Part shown: positions 1-14,100 of the stretch, piece by piece | Layout of the letters: every line of letters starts with the position of its first letter | How positions within the stretch are numbered: the stretch's first letter is position 1 | Assembly: GCA_050084515.1 (NCBI GenBank) | Contig: CM114272.1 | Coordinates: 50,964,001-51,028,000, forward strand | Direction: 5' to 3' | Source: Blasia pusilla | Lineage: Eukaryota; Marchantiophyta; Marchantiopsida; Blasiales | DNA: 64,000 bases | The notes under the pieces: generated by a model | The model's input: only the letters and a program-made list of their open reading frames with translations | What the model was told of the DNA's origin: nothing | Database searches by the model: none | Program-made: the position numbers and the translations under genes

Positions 1-1174
1 TAGGTAAGGTCAATTGAGCCAATAGAACATGAATGTCATCATAAGATCATTTCCTTTAGTTTTCTAATGTACAAGGATTATAAGATATCATATAAGTGGA
101 TACTATAGTATCTAATTTTTCAGTTGTGTAAAAAAATATGGACAAAGAAATATTTTCTTTTAGTGGAAATTCTTATTCCCTTATGATGTATATTGCAATT
201 CTAAGAAAAATAATTCTAGGTCCATAAATGTAACTTGTTGAAATCATAATTATATTTCTCTCAAATCTTATTTTTAAATGAGGAAATCATAGAAAGACAT
301 CGGATCCCAACATGATCTTTCATTTAATAATATACATGAGGGTAACTACTTACAAAAAGTTAGATGCTTGATAAGCCTTATTAGAATATACACGATCTAA
401 AAAAGGAGTGGCTTACACCAAGATGTTCGACGAAGACTTCAATCATCCTTATCAATGCACATCTCTTTCTTAGTTGATCAACTCAAAAGTAGAGTTTTTT
501 GTGTGTTGGAGATAATCTCATCATTGAAATAAGGAAGAGATAGAGGATTATATAATCTATATTATTATTGGAGAGTGCCCTTAAACTGGTGCCACACCTC
601 TTGATGACACGTGTCTTTTTTAACCAATAGCCTTTTTGGGTCGTATTCTCCCTTCTGAACTTCGAACTGCAATTTGGAGTTCACTTGTGCGTAGCACAAG
701 CACCGGCTAGTTTCCTAGTAAGGGAGATTACACACATCAAATCAAAGAAACATATTATGAAATCTTGCATATCATGGTCAATCAAACTCATATAAGCATA
801 ACTGACGAAACAAGAACTACCATTAAGCAATAACTATCTCCAACCTAGCTTAAATACAAAGTTTTCACCATGTTAAATTTTTTACTTATAGTTTGTAGAG
901 TCAATCATCATTAAATCAAATTGAAGATAATGTAGAAATGAACTAGATTAGTAAAAATAGTTATATTGAATTTTCACAATACGTAGTTGATGTCATGGGA
1001 ATAGAAAATGTCTAAGAAATGTTATGAGAAATTCAAAATTTTGTAAGGAGGGTCTAACAAAGTTATATTTTGTCTTTATTGCCATAATTCTTTGTATATA
1101 CACGGCATATGAATTTGTGATGAAGATTCTATGGGATATAGATAAGGAGAAGAGGACTGTGACACGCCTCATAG
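1..1174. other. AT-rich non-coding stretch upstream of the first visible CFAP43 exon
   Basis: No coding exon was recognised here. The N-terminal part of CFAP43 expected before the first visible exon is either left of the window or in short exons I could not see. Apart from the small Helitron at 556-710 the stretch is plain AT-rich sequence, probably intron. Confidence 0.5.
556..710 (+). mobile_element. Short non-autonomous Helitron
   Basis: The left end reads TCTATATTATTATTGG, close to the usual plant Helitron 5' end (TC followed by an AT-rich tract). The right end has a 7-bp hairpin (684-690 with 694-700, loop gta), then six bases, then CTAG at 707-710. The flanking bases are A (555) and T (711), the AT insertion site used by Helitrons, and there is no target duplication. 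At 155 bp it has no coding capacity and would depend on helicase from another element; fragments of such a helicase lie at 41.8 and 63.7 kb. The ends are seen directly; the family assignment is inferred from them. Confidence 0.72.
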
Positions 1175-2191
1175 AAGGACAATGTGACCCATGTCCCCAA
1201 AATATGAGCTTCAGTCCTGTTTCCGCCGACCGTATATGCGTCAGCAGCCATGGTCAACTCGTTCTTTGGACATTTTACAAGAGCTTCCATGTATGTACAT
1301 ATCATCTCCTTGACCTTATTGAGCAAGATTGCAATCATTTTTTTCTAACTAGTTAAAGCTAGTGATAATAGATGCACTGAATTTTATTCTTGTTCGTTTT
1401 TATTCACAGAGGACAACCTTCAAGTGCATAGAGCTTTTGGCTGGAAATTTTATGCCTAAGTGCCATACTTGGGCCACTCATAGTGATATCATCTATGTGG
1501 GTTGTCAAGACGGAGAGCTGCTTTCTTTTAATGTTAAACCTCATGCACCTCCAAAGGTTGCAACAGGACCACCCAAGATAGAAAGAGAAACCAGAGGAGG
1601 CCGTCGAGTTGTGGAGCAAGAGGATAAGAAAGAAGTTGTGGAGATCAAGGACAAAGATATTTTTCCAACATGGCAACTCTTGATTACATTGGATGATCCA
1701 AGGAAGATCACTCATATATGTGCTCGAGATGGGCATCTCGTTGTTGTTGGTGATGGAGGACACATGAGATGGGTAACAGTCTCAAAGGAACCCATTGAAA
1801 AGAAAAGTAAGAAGGAGGGTGGGAAGAAGGTTAAGAGGAAAAGGAAGAAGAGAAGAGATGTCGAAGAAGTAAAATTTATTGTAGAGGACAGTGAAGATGT
1901 GAAGAGTGACACAAGCAACATAGAAAAAGAATCACGTGTGGTTTGTGAGCTTGCTTTAAATGTCCCACGAGTTGTATCTTTGGAATATAGAAGTGATGGA
2001 GTTCAAATCCTAGTTGGAGCTTCAAATGGGTTGATTGCAACTGTACGTGTCAATCAACAAATAATGGAGCTACAACTAAATTCATCTTCTCCGGACTTGC
2101 TACCAACTCTTACAAGCATGGAGAGGGGGGCAGAAATCGAATGGGAGAGTGAGTTTCATGATGGAGCTATTTTGGCTATTGGTTTTCTAAG
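1175..2191 (+). CDS. CFAP43: CFAP43 exons: N-terminal WD40 part with a lysine-rich insert
   Basis: Exon 1175-1290 carries the motif MSFSPVSADRICVSS, typical of the first CFAP43 WD repeats, and ends in phase 0 before gtatgt. Exon 1410-2191 encodes about 260 residues: a WD blade (IIYVGCQDGELLSF), then a charged insert of about 35 residues made mostly of K, R and E near 1795-1870, and another blade ending IGFLR. The insert, with runs such as KKVKRKRKKRRD, interrupts two blades and is longer than I would expect of the family. Exon 2 ends in phase 2 at 2191 and joins exon 5874 with frame kept. Confidence 0.85.
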
Positions 2192-5100
2192 GTAACTAAC
2201 TTTGCTACTTCTACATTGAGATAGTTCTTTATTTTTAATTTAATGGTAGACCCCATTTCATCTTATATTGATGGATTGATAACCAACGTAGTAAGTTAAT
2301 GCAAAAATTATAATTGAAATAATCCTCCTTTTCATGCTTTGGCTTTGTCCTTTCCAAGATATCCTGATGTTCTTTCTTCTATGCATATTCTATTGAGAGT
2401 ATGGGTTGCTCACTAGAGCACCACTTTATTGGATTTTATAACATCTCAATGAGTGATTGTAACCAAGATGCAAGATTATGTGACTGAAAGGTCTAGAAAC
2501 ATCTCTTAGATCTAAGCAATTGACATCTCCTTCTTTTTCAATTAGACATTAGTAGAAGTTCAGATGTCAGCAAGAGCTTATCTCAAGATACTTGACCTTG
2601 GTAGTAGAATAGAATCGATACCAAGAACAAGACGAAGAAGCCCAAATAGATACACAACAAAGGAAAGATGGGAAAAAGAGATAAAAGAGCAAAAGCAAAC
2701 CAACCCAACATATTAACAAGAAGATCAAGCTAACACAATATGCCAACATGTGGGGAGAAGGCTAGCACAATGGGCTAATACAACACGTCAACATAAATAG
2801 GGAAAAGACTAATCAAATTAGTAACCTGATCAGACTAAGTTAAGTAGTAAGAAGGAACTAAAACAAAGTGGCCTCTATTACAAAGCTTACCCATAGAAAA
2901 TTTGATATGTATTCTTATTACTTTTTGTACTTATAAAAAAAATTTTAGGTCAATCATTCTTTTTAACACTTATTACAGTTAGTCATAGATAGTGGCTTGG
3001 TAAGAAAATTAGTCATCTCTAATATCCCAATGAACCCAAAGTTGATCTACAACCTCATCAGATCTTTGATAAAGTAATGATGAACATTGATGTGCTTAGT
3101 TCTCGTATGATAAATGGAAAGTGTAACCCTTCCTTGACTATCTCTATATAGGATTGTAGGTCCTTTACATGAAAACCCAACAATTAAGAAAGAAGCACAA
3201 TACTTAAAATCTTTTTTCTTGCTTGTGCAATTCCAATATTCTATGCTTTTGTTGACAAACAAGTTATAGTATGGTAGCCTGGTAGATGTTTTTGCTCAAA
3301 CTCAATACACCACCATATGGCATGAATATATATCTTGAGGTAGACCTTGCAATATCTTCGTCAATAGCATAGTCTGAATCTGTAAATGCATATTAAGTCT
3401 TAGAACTTCTTGAACTATATGTCATTTTCATGATAGTTCCTTGTTAGATAACCCAAAAAGCTCTCAACAATTATCCACTTTTCTGGTCTTGGGTTGTACA
3501 TATATTTTTAAAGGATTCCCAATATACATGATATATTTGCTTTAGTACAAATAGCAAGATAAATTAAGCCTCTAATAATGCCCTGGTCAGCAATATTTAG
3601 CAAACATACATGTCTAAATCTCCTCCTCTAATTTAGCACACATGGACTTGGAAAACTTCAAACCTAGTTTAATAGGAGTGGAATCAACCTTAGACTCAGT
3701 TCTTCCAAACTTAGCTAAAATACTCTTTGTGAAAACATCTTGTTGGTTGGTAATGAAGTCCTTTACATGTTCATGAGCCAAATTGATTCCTAAAAAAAAT
3801 CTTGGCATGTTAAGTTTAAGGTTCAAGTTCAATAATCTCAAATATGTCTTTTGCACCATGCTTCCTCTCTTTCATAAAAAATTGAATATTTCAATTGCTT
3901 AAGACGTATGCTTGATTGATCATATGTTGATGCATTTTTCCCAAAAAATTCACGAAGCTTGCTTAAGTTCATATATAGACTTAAACAAGATTAAGGCACA
4001 ATTTACCTTGAGTTTCATGTGAAGTGTTAGTTTCTTTAGATTTCTTCTTTTAAGTCTTAGTTTAAGAATGTAGTCTTTACATCTGCAAGATCATCTTCCC
4101 TACCATGATAGATAATAAATACCAAGATAGTTTGGAAGGAAGCATACTTGGCTACATTTGCAAATATTTCCCTGAAGTCAAGTCCCTCAATATGATTGAA
4201 GCCTTGTGCAATCAACTTTGCCTTGAGTTTGAGACATTGATGTCTAGTTTGTAACACATCAAATCTTCTTCCATAGCTTTCTCCCATTGCTCACAATCAA
4301 CATTATTGGACTATCTTCTACTTCCTTTAAAGATCTAGAATCACCATTGAGAATCTCTCTTGCAGGACCAATTAATTTTTGCATTGAACTTAGTATAAAA
4401 GTCAAGAAGTTTTACTATTTTTTTGATTCTTGGAATAGAAATATAGAATCGAATCCAAACCTCTTTGGCTTCTTAATTGTCATATTGAATTTTTGGACTA
4501 ATTTTGGCTCCTCGATTAACAACCTTCTGTCTTCTTTTATACATATGGGTATATTCCTCAAAGGGAGTGATTAAATTCATGGTTGAACCTTGGTCTAAGT
4601 GCTTAAAAGTAGAGCAAAAATCACTATGATCAACTTTTTTTTTCATGTTTTGAAGAAAAACAACACGAGTAGTAACTAGATTGATGGTGAATTCCTTAAA
4701 CAAAAATTTTGGAAATTGGTTCTCATTGAAGATAACATCTCTGCTCTTCATAATCTTCTTAGTAACAAGATTGTACATACAATACCGCTTGCAAGATGGT
4801 TGAGGGCCAAGATGTATGTATATTAGAGGCCTAGGATTTGGTTTCTTTCACTAGTCCCTAGAAACAAAAATGAAAGCTTCAACACCAAACACCCAAATCA
4901 TTGACATGTTAGGTTGTCTTCTTCACCATGCCTCTTCAAGGGTTTTGCAAGCCAAACCTTTAGTAGGAATTGGATTAGGGGTTAGATTTTTATAATTGAT
5001 TGGAGATGCCTCAAGCAAATATACTTTGCTTAACTTGGAATCAATAAGCATACAACTGGTATTGATGACAAGCATACGATTTAGTATCTCTCATATTTTG

Positions 5101-8100
5101 TTATGTCGAAGATTATGTGTTATTTATTTTTCAAATAGTTAAAAATAGTGTAGAAATATTGACTAAAAATTATTCACCTCCATTAGATATAGAGACCTTA
5201 ATTTTCTTCTCAATTTTAGGATATTGCTAAGTCAAAAAATTAAAGGCCTTAATTGAACTTTGGTAAGGAAATCTCCCTTAAGTTTGTCAAAAGATTTATT
5301 TGCCAAAATCATCGACAAAAAGACATTATATAATATACCTCCATAGGAGTTAGTCTCAAAAGGACCATACATGCTAGTATGGAGCGCGGCAACCTTGGGC
5401 TCAAAACTTGGGTCTCATTGTTGTGGGAAAACTTCTTTGGATGTGCTTTCCCTTGATGCAAAATTCATAGTAAATCTCCAAAGGAATAGTAAATTTGGTT
5501 CATATAGTAACTTGTTGAAGTTTCTTTGTATGTTATGGACTTAAATACCCAAATCTTATTAGAAGGGAAAAAAGAACTAGAGCAAGAGGGATGCAAGCCT
5601 ACATGGCCTACAAAACATGCCAACACATGGAGAGCATGCCATCACGCCTCCCATCACAAAAGAGGGCATCAGTAATTAAACAACTAGAAACATAAAAAAA
5701 ATTAAGTAATAACAATAAACTAAACAAAAAGGATCCCAATCACAAATCTTACCAAAATAAAAAAAAAACATGAGCAAGGAGAGAGAGATTAATAGCAAAC
5801 TTGATTTGTATTCTATTTGAAAATAAATACAAGAAAGAACTTATTTTGATGACTCAATCCATCTGTACTACAGAGGAGCAAAATTCATGGTGACAGTTGG
5901 GAAAGATAGGACAATAAGAGTGTGGACTTCAGATAGAGGCAAAGAGCTTTCACGTGTTTGCTTGAGGGCATCTCAAACATGCTTGGCTACAAGCGAGAAA
6001 CAGGTGTGTAAGTTTTTGAGGGATATTTATTGTGTATGGACTTTTTAGTCTGTGGCTAAATTTAATCATAGTGAGGGTTGTTGTTTAGTTAGTCATTCCT
6101 TAGTTATTTTTTTCTATATTAGGGTTTAAGATTTACCATCAAGTTATTAAGAGAATTGAGTGAAGGATCTAAGGAGCCTTCACGTGACACAAATAAATCT
6201 GCAAGAATATGGAGTTTATATAAGTTTGTTTTAATAGAGGAAACACATGTGCAATCTCTCTCTAATTTTTTAGAACCATTCCTCTCCTTTCCTCGCAAGA
6301 CCAAACAAATGTTGGCTTTGAGAGTCAAGAAGATTAGTTCTACACGTCTAGGGAAGATGAAGTCATCTATTTTTTGGTTGCAATCAAGCTTATGTTTTAT
6401 AGAGAGGAAAATGACTATCTCAAGCAAATTTTATTTGACTGACAGAATATTGTGGCATCTGGAGCAGCTAATGGTATTATAAATGTGCTTCAAGTGGACA
6501 ACATTGGTCGTTCTGTGGTTATCTTCTACATAAAGATTCATGTTGGTTCCTTAGATCAGGTATAAATTCTTCCTTGCTCTTCCCACATCATCCTTGAGAT
6601 TAGTATCCATGATTTTCTACCGAGTAGGCTAGTACTTCATTTAGAAATTTTGAACATAGATAGAGGAAGGGACAACGACATGAAGCTAATGTTGGATTCC
6701 TTCTAATTTAGAAATGCTTGATCTTGTATGTCTTGCTTATAAAGTAGAATTGGGCCTCAATAACTTCGCCCTTGTGAGGATTTGGTTAGCTCCTCACAAG
6801 AAAAATAAGGAATGAGCATCAAAATATATATACTATTAGATCAGTTGTTTGAAGGGTTAAGTATTAATATAGACTTATGGCTTTAAATGAACAAAAGATG
6901 TCCATTGAAAATTTCAATCTAGTATTCTGGAATATGGTAGAAATTGTAGCATTGGAGAAGTCGGTTCATCCACGATGGTGTTGGAATAGACATGATATTT
7001 GCTCCTCTAGTGCAGATATCCTTTGACGGTAATGAGAAATATGTTGTAGCTGCCTCAAAAGAAGATGGTCGATTTTTCTTCCTCTTGAATAAATCTTTGG
7101 ATTTTGAGACTTTGGAGTTGCTCGGATATATTCTGATGAACAACCCTATCCTTGCTCACACATGGGATATACCTGCTCAAGGTGCCAAACTGATCTAGCT
7201 TCGAGTGTAAGTCTTGGATTTGGTCACTTTACCATGATTTCGGTGCAAAATATAACTCGGTATGTTGAAGAGTGGTCCAAGTGGGATAAGTTTGTTCGGT
7301 TTAAAGACTTGGGAATAATTTTTTTGATAAATCAATTAGTGAAATTTAAATTATCTTCAAATGCTTAATGTTCAGGTCTTCTCATTAGAAATGAAGGAAG
7401 TTAATTATTTATGAATTTTAGTTGATTAATTGGACCAAAAAAGGCTACATGTCTGAATATGAAAGTATCTATTATGATCTAGAACTTCTCTCTAGTTTGT
7501 TAATGGTCATTTGGTGGTGTTCCAGGTATGTCAGATTTATTTGTATTGCTCTCATTGGCCCGTGGGGAGCTTGTAAAGCTCAAAGTCCCGTTAGAAAGAC
7601 CGTCAGGAGGTGGACTTGTTTATGATGGTCCTGCACTCAGGCAGATCAGGTTCTTCCATTGTCTCTCTACCTTCTTCTCTTTTGGCTCCTTTTTTTATCT
7701 TCTTTATGAACTCGAATACCTTACGTCAATGGACGATCCAACATGTAATCGGTGATAGTGTGAAAGAGCTTTCTTGAATCCAACATATCTTTTCAACAAA
7801 CCTCTCTTTTTTGACCATAGAAGTGTAAGCTATACATATTATGTCCACCATTTTTTCATCCCTAAAGGAAGTTTAAAATTGAATATTGTTGTAATCTATC
7901 TCTGATTACATTCTCCTATTAAAAGGGCATATTTTGAGTAAAACTCTTTCATGAGTCTAAATTTTGTGCACAATTCTTAAAGAATGCTATCTCCACTTCT
8001 GAATCTATGGTGGGTTTCAAAGTCATATAATTGTATTACACATTTTGAAACAAGATGTGGGTGGGATATGGACCTTTTCTAAGTCCTCAATAATTTTTTC

Positions 8101-11100
8101 CTTTTTTGATTTTAATGTGATTGGAAATCTGTCTAAATGTCTTGACAATCGCCCATATGCTACCACACAAATTTGTGGGTTGATGCTACGACGCAGTTTC
8201 CGGATTCCAATTCCATTGAATGCTATTGCATCCGGAAAGTACTATTTAGAGAAAGAAGAAGTGGAAAGGAGAGTGGTATGGGGTTTTGGGAGCGATAGGA
8301 AGCTCCAACAATATAGACTTCCAGACAACTTCAGTGCGTGGACTGGAAGTGAAGCAATGCCACATGCTGCACATTTTAATATACCAGGACATCTTAAACC
8401 TGGTTTAGCACTTGGTAAGAGCTTCTCTCTATACTCAATTTCATGAGTAGATACACAACAGATTTATGTCTATAAGATTATGTTGATGCATGTCTAGGTT
8501 CTTCACCTTGCCTTGGTTGAAGCAATGGTATCAAATTGAAAAGTGATCTAGAAGTAGGGTTCCTTAAGATATACGCTAAAGCTTATGTAATGGAGTTTGG
8601 TGAATGTATGAAAGGAATCTCCGTCTAGTTTGATAAACGATATGGAATTTTCATATTTTATGGAAAGCTTGATATAAAGAGAATTACAGTTGATTTTTTC
8701 AACTGCCCTAGTTTCAGGAACTGTGTAAATTTTTTCTTTGTTAGAGTCGTATGAAAATCTTAAAGTTGTGCTTGGAACGCTAGAATTGACTCACTTGGCA
8801 CTCACAAATATGAGGAGACGTTTGTTTTTAGCAATTGCATAAAAAGAAAAGGCTGTAGTTACAAGCAATTATAATTTTAAAAAGAAAAGACTCATCCTTT
8901 CGGATCTCTCAGACAATGAATCAGAAGTGATTCATTGTCTGAGAGATCTGAAAGGATGAGTCTTTTCTTTGCAAAATTTGCAATAACTGAATAGGACTAA
9001 CTTTATCCTCCGAAGTTAAAATTTTTCAATCAATTATTCTAAGCCATCATTTACTCGTGTAAGAATTATGTAATCTAAAGTCCTAAACTTGATACCCATG
9101 AAATCAGTAATATTGAGGGCAAGGGCCTTGAAAAGAACATGATATGGGGAACGCTAGAAATTAGAAAGCGAAGTAAAACTAAAACTTACTTATCTAATTG
9201 ATCTCATAGTTGCAATTTCAATATTGCAGTGTTGAGTTCATTTGAGGGAGTACTTGTTACTGGTGGAGAAGATGGAGCAGTGCAAATTCGTTGTCAAGTG
9301 TTTGATCCTTTACAAATACCACAGAAAGTGTTGGATGTCCGATTGTATGATGGCTTTACAGGGGGGATAACATGCATGGCTGTTGTCAATGGTAGAATAT
9401 ATTCTGGGGGAGCCACTGGGGTTATATTCTGTTGTGACACAAGTGGATGTGGTCTGCGAAGGGGCAAGCAAATTTCTCTTGGTAAGCATTTATTTACTTG
9501 CATGAATCAACCATTTTAAGAATGTTTGTATATATGTTGTCTCTCTAAATGCTTGCAATTACATCTCGAATGGAATCAAAAATTACTTTCGAATTATTTT
9601 GGAGTTTGAAATCAAGATTTAATAATTCAATGAAGACACATGCACATATGGAATGGGTCCTAGAATCCAAAATGCTTCCGATCGACTAGAAAATAAAATC
9701 AACCAATTATAGTCATAGAATCCTCTTGCATCTCCGTAGACAAGAAGTGAACCTCTCCATTCATTTTTATCCAATTCAATTGGAGATACAAGACATGTAG
9801 TCTCAAATCCCACATTGAAATTATCTCAAGTGAGCCATGTCTTACTAGTACATTTTATGTAATAACTTGCAACAAAATTTACATAATAGCTACATGAGAT
9901 TATTTCCAGTAACACTCTTGATCTAAAATTAAAGGCATATAAGATTTTTTTCTTTTTGTAGAATACCGAATTTGTATTGTATCCAATAACATTTTATTAC
10001 AAGAGTGTGAGAATGTGGCCCATGTATAGGATCTCCGCTACACGATCTCAAATCTAATCACTTACAAATGCCTTTGGTGATCTGCATAGGTGACCTACCA
10101 CCACAGACTAAAGCTGTAAGGATCACTATTGAAACTGATGATGAGGAGTTTGTGGAATTATCTATAGTGCAAAAGCATGAGCAAAATGTGGAATCGAGGT
10201 ATCACTCTATTTGCAAAATCTATTGCCTTTACTTTGTTGAAAATACTTTCCTCTACGTGTATATCTTTCAGATGTTTATCACTTGATTTCACTTTAGCCT
10301 CTCGGAGTCTCGGTGCCTTTTTACTTGTAAAATAGCTTCACCATTTGTCATGTTAAGACACTGACATAAGTACTCATAATTCTACTTGCAGGCATTTACT
10401 TTGTGTTGCTAGTAAGCATTAGAATGTCTAAGTGGTCACTAAGTTCTAGTCTCACCATTGATCTTGGTAGATATCAATTGGCAGGGCAGCCCTACAGGGC
10501 ATCTTTGAGTGCGCAAATACAAGCAATCAAACAAGACTTTCAAGAAATTTATGAAGCAAATGAAAAGGTTGGGAAATTATTTCTTATAACTTTTTTTGCT
10601 TCTCTATTGCTTCCTCTCAAATGCAAAGGTTTTAAGAAGAAAGGGGGAAATAGATCTAATAGATTATTTTTGATATTCAGGCACAAGCGCTAGAGAAATT
10701 ATCGCCAAAAGAGCTACTTGTGGACATAGATCTAGAGGCCCAACTTCGAGCTGAGTTGCAAAAAGTAGTCAATGATGTTGTAGAAAAGGTACAAAAATCT
10801 CTCCTCCTGGATTCATGTGCCTCAATTCTATGTTTGGGAGATTATTTGCCTTATGGTTTTTACTCATAGTGTACTATTTTTTATCAAGGTTATTCCTACA
10901 CAAGGACAATGTTTGTCTTATATATATTTTGCATACTACTATATATTTTTTTGATCTCAAATCTAGGTTTTGTGAGCAGGGAAGAATTAGTGATGTGAAA
11001 AAGGATATACTTGTGGAGCGTATAAAAAATGAATGTTATGGATCAATGGCAGACCCAGGTACATTTTTCAATGTCTTATATCCTTACGTAAATCAGATCA

Positions 11101-14100
11101 ATCTTAACATGGAAATGGGATTAAAATACATCTTTTGAGCATTCACTTGAAAAGAAGCATCATTTGGTTTTAGGTAGTGTTACTAAATTTTGTTCTAGTG
11201 TGGCCAATCAACAAAGAATATCATATTTTTCAAATGCAAAAAAATGTTGAACGAGGGGCTAAATTTTCTTCATCGTCACACAGAGGTGATCCTTGAGCCC
11301 TTTTGTTTCGGATATGAAGTGCATAGTTTTCCTCTTCTTAAAGAGCGTGGATTTAATTTGAAGTTGGCCGAATTAGCCAAACAACTTCGTATCATAGAGA
11401 TGCGTGAAATGCACTACATCAAGCAGTTGAACAAAAAGATAGCCAAAGAAGCTGCCACTCTTGCCGCAAAGCAAGCAGCAGAACTAGAAGCAAAAGAAGT
11501 CATCAAAAGTGCGGCCATATTCAAAGCTTCTTTTCTTGAAGAGAGCAGTACCTCCGATGCTATGGCGGAGGGTGATTTAACTAGCCGTAGCAGAGACAGT
11601 AATTTTGAGGATCTCGAATTTGTCGACGATGTGAGTTCTCCTGCTGAAGCAAGACCCCCTCTCGTGGAGCCTACAAGGCCAACTAGTCAGAGGGGAAGTG
11701 CTTATATGGAGGATGGTGTAGCTCTTGTTGTACAAGAAGAAAGTGGAGATCAAACAAGTGGCGATGGCACAGGCACTGTGTTGAATCTCACAACAGGCCC
11801 CACAACTTTTCAGACAGCTACAGACGATGACGATGATGATGTGGAACTCCAAATCACAGAAAATGCACCCATCCAGACCTTCTTGTATCAGCCTTTTGAC
11901 CTCACAACTTCCAAGCGTAAGCGCATTCAGGTGAAATCCCATACCCTTAATTACGTGTTTATTTTCAATTTCATTACGAATTCAAAGTTCTGGATGGAAG
12001 CCAATTAAGGAGAATTCCCTTGCTCTTAATTATGCATGGTAGGAATTTAAAATTAGTTTTCTTTATAATGCTAGTTGATTTGGAGAAATATGTCTCTAGA
12101 AATATAATCTTTTTGTAAAAGAATGAAAAAAATCGATAGATTCTTTGAGATTTCTGATCAAGCCTTTTAGTTTTTGGACAAAAATCACCAAGTTAGAAAT
12201 TCTATGTGCTTATTGATTATGTGTTCATTCCCCATTCTATAATGAATTTCAAGTTCTCGATGTAAGCGAATTAGATCAACCCTCTTGTTCTTAATTCTTC
12301 CTTGATTTCCGATTACATAAGGAATCCTAAGTTCTTGGAAAAATCCAGTGGGTAAAAATGAGTTCATGTCAATCCCTTGCCCCTAAGTAGGCACAATGGG
12401 TATCTAGAAGCGGAATTCTTTTTCATCCAAGCCAAATAGGAAATGTTGGGAAAATCCCAACTTGAAAATACATTCTTTTTTGTAACAAGTGAAAACCAGT
12501 ATGCGACCCTCGTTTTGAGCTTTAATTAAACTTCATGGGGAGGAAAATTAATGGTTGGATGGGGAGAATCTAGAGGCACATCCGAACTCACAGGGGCCGT
12601 ACCTCTACAAGAGCAAAAGAGGGCGAAGAAGTTAGAAGTACCTCCAAACTTAGAGCTGCCTTACCTGATGCGCCTCACTCGCACGCAGTACGCAATTTAT
12701 ACTCGTAGTTATGGTAATTTATACTTGTAGGTCATCTCTCTTTCTCTTGACATACTTTAGGGGATCAAGGGTCACTTCTTGAAGTGCAAAGTCAACTATA
12801 CTCTCAATATAAACTTACTCAAAATAGTAAGTTTCTTTATATAGCTCATGGGAAATGAGGGGCCTTTGTAACACTCACAAAGTCAGAGGATGTGGCATTT
12901 TTTGTCGTTGAGTGGGGGAAGAGCAGAAATACGTACTTCTATTCCTTTCCCTCTCTAGATCTCTCTCGCGCATTCATTGAAGTGAAAATGCCTGCTCACA
13001 CACTTTGTATCCCAATGAAGTGTGCTTTGTGTATAAGAAAACCAAAACTAATGGAGCTGTCACCCGGCCCTCTCTCACTCACACCAGAGGGCGAAAGAAA
13101 GAAAGGGAAGGGGGTCTCACTCACTCCCTCCCTTTCATTCTTTTGCTCATTGGTTACACCACGTGTTGACAAACCTAGAGCACGGGAAGCACCCGCCATC
13201 ACTAGGTTTGGATATTGGAATAAGTCAGGTTTTTGTTCTTCTATGCCGCTCACAAAGAAACATATCCTCTTTTTGTCCAATTCCTAAGAACCCTTCTTGC
13301 TTGCATGCAAGAGCAGTCAATGGCATGAAGGAAATGCTAGTCCGAGTTGTAGCCATAAAGGTTTTTGTGCAACAGACAAGGTTTGCAATCCAATCCGTGA
13401 CAAAATTGTAGTGGATCTCTAAGTTCCAGTAGCAATATGCATTGCATCCTACAACACCCTGACTCCCACATATATAGCAAATCGATGTGGATCCCTTTCC
13501 CTTCCTCTGCCCACCGAGGCAACTTGTCACTATGGAATTTACATGCGGAATTTACGTACTAATGATAGGGGCCATAAAAATTGGTAAATGTTTGGAGATT
13601 TTTAATCAAGCTTTTTTGTAGTTGAATAAAAATTCACGATATCATAAAATCTATGCACCAACTTATTATGCATTCATTTTTTTATTCCTTACTTAATTCC
13701 AAGTTTTCGACATAAGTGGATTTAAGTTTGTCCCCTTGTCTTTAATTATGTGTTCGTTTCTTATTCCATCATGGATTCCAAGTTCTTGGCAGAAGCCAAT
13801 TTAGGTCAATTTTCTTGCCCTTAATAATGCGCAATGAGTACTGGGAACCGGATTTCTTTGTTATGCTAGCCGACTAGAAAATTTAGTAAAACCCCACCTG
13901 GAAAATACATTCTTTTTGTAAAAAGTGAAGGAAATATTGGTAAACTTTTGGAGATTTCCAATCATGCATATCGGTTGTTGGAAAAAACCAATGAGTCCAA
14001 GAAATCCATGGGCCAACTGAGGATGTGCTCATATTCAATTTCACAATAAAATCCTAGTTGCCGGCGGAAGCAAATTCATGTCCATACTATTTCCCTTAAT

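Noticed and set aside
1024-1356. 110-residue frame around the first visible CFAP43 exon taken as a separate small protein
   Set aside because: Only 1,175-1,290 matches the family; the rest is intron on both sides with good splice sites.
10392-10422. Frameshift in CFAP43 at the exon after 10,198
   Set aside because: Using the acceptor at 10,421-10,422 instead of 10,390-10,391 restores the frame without any error.
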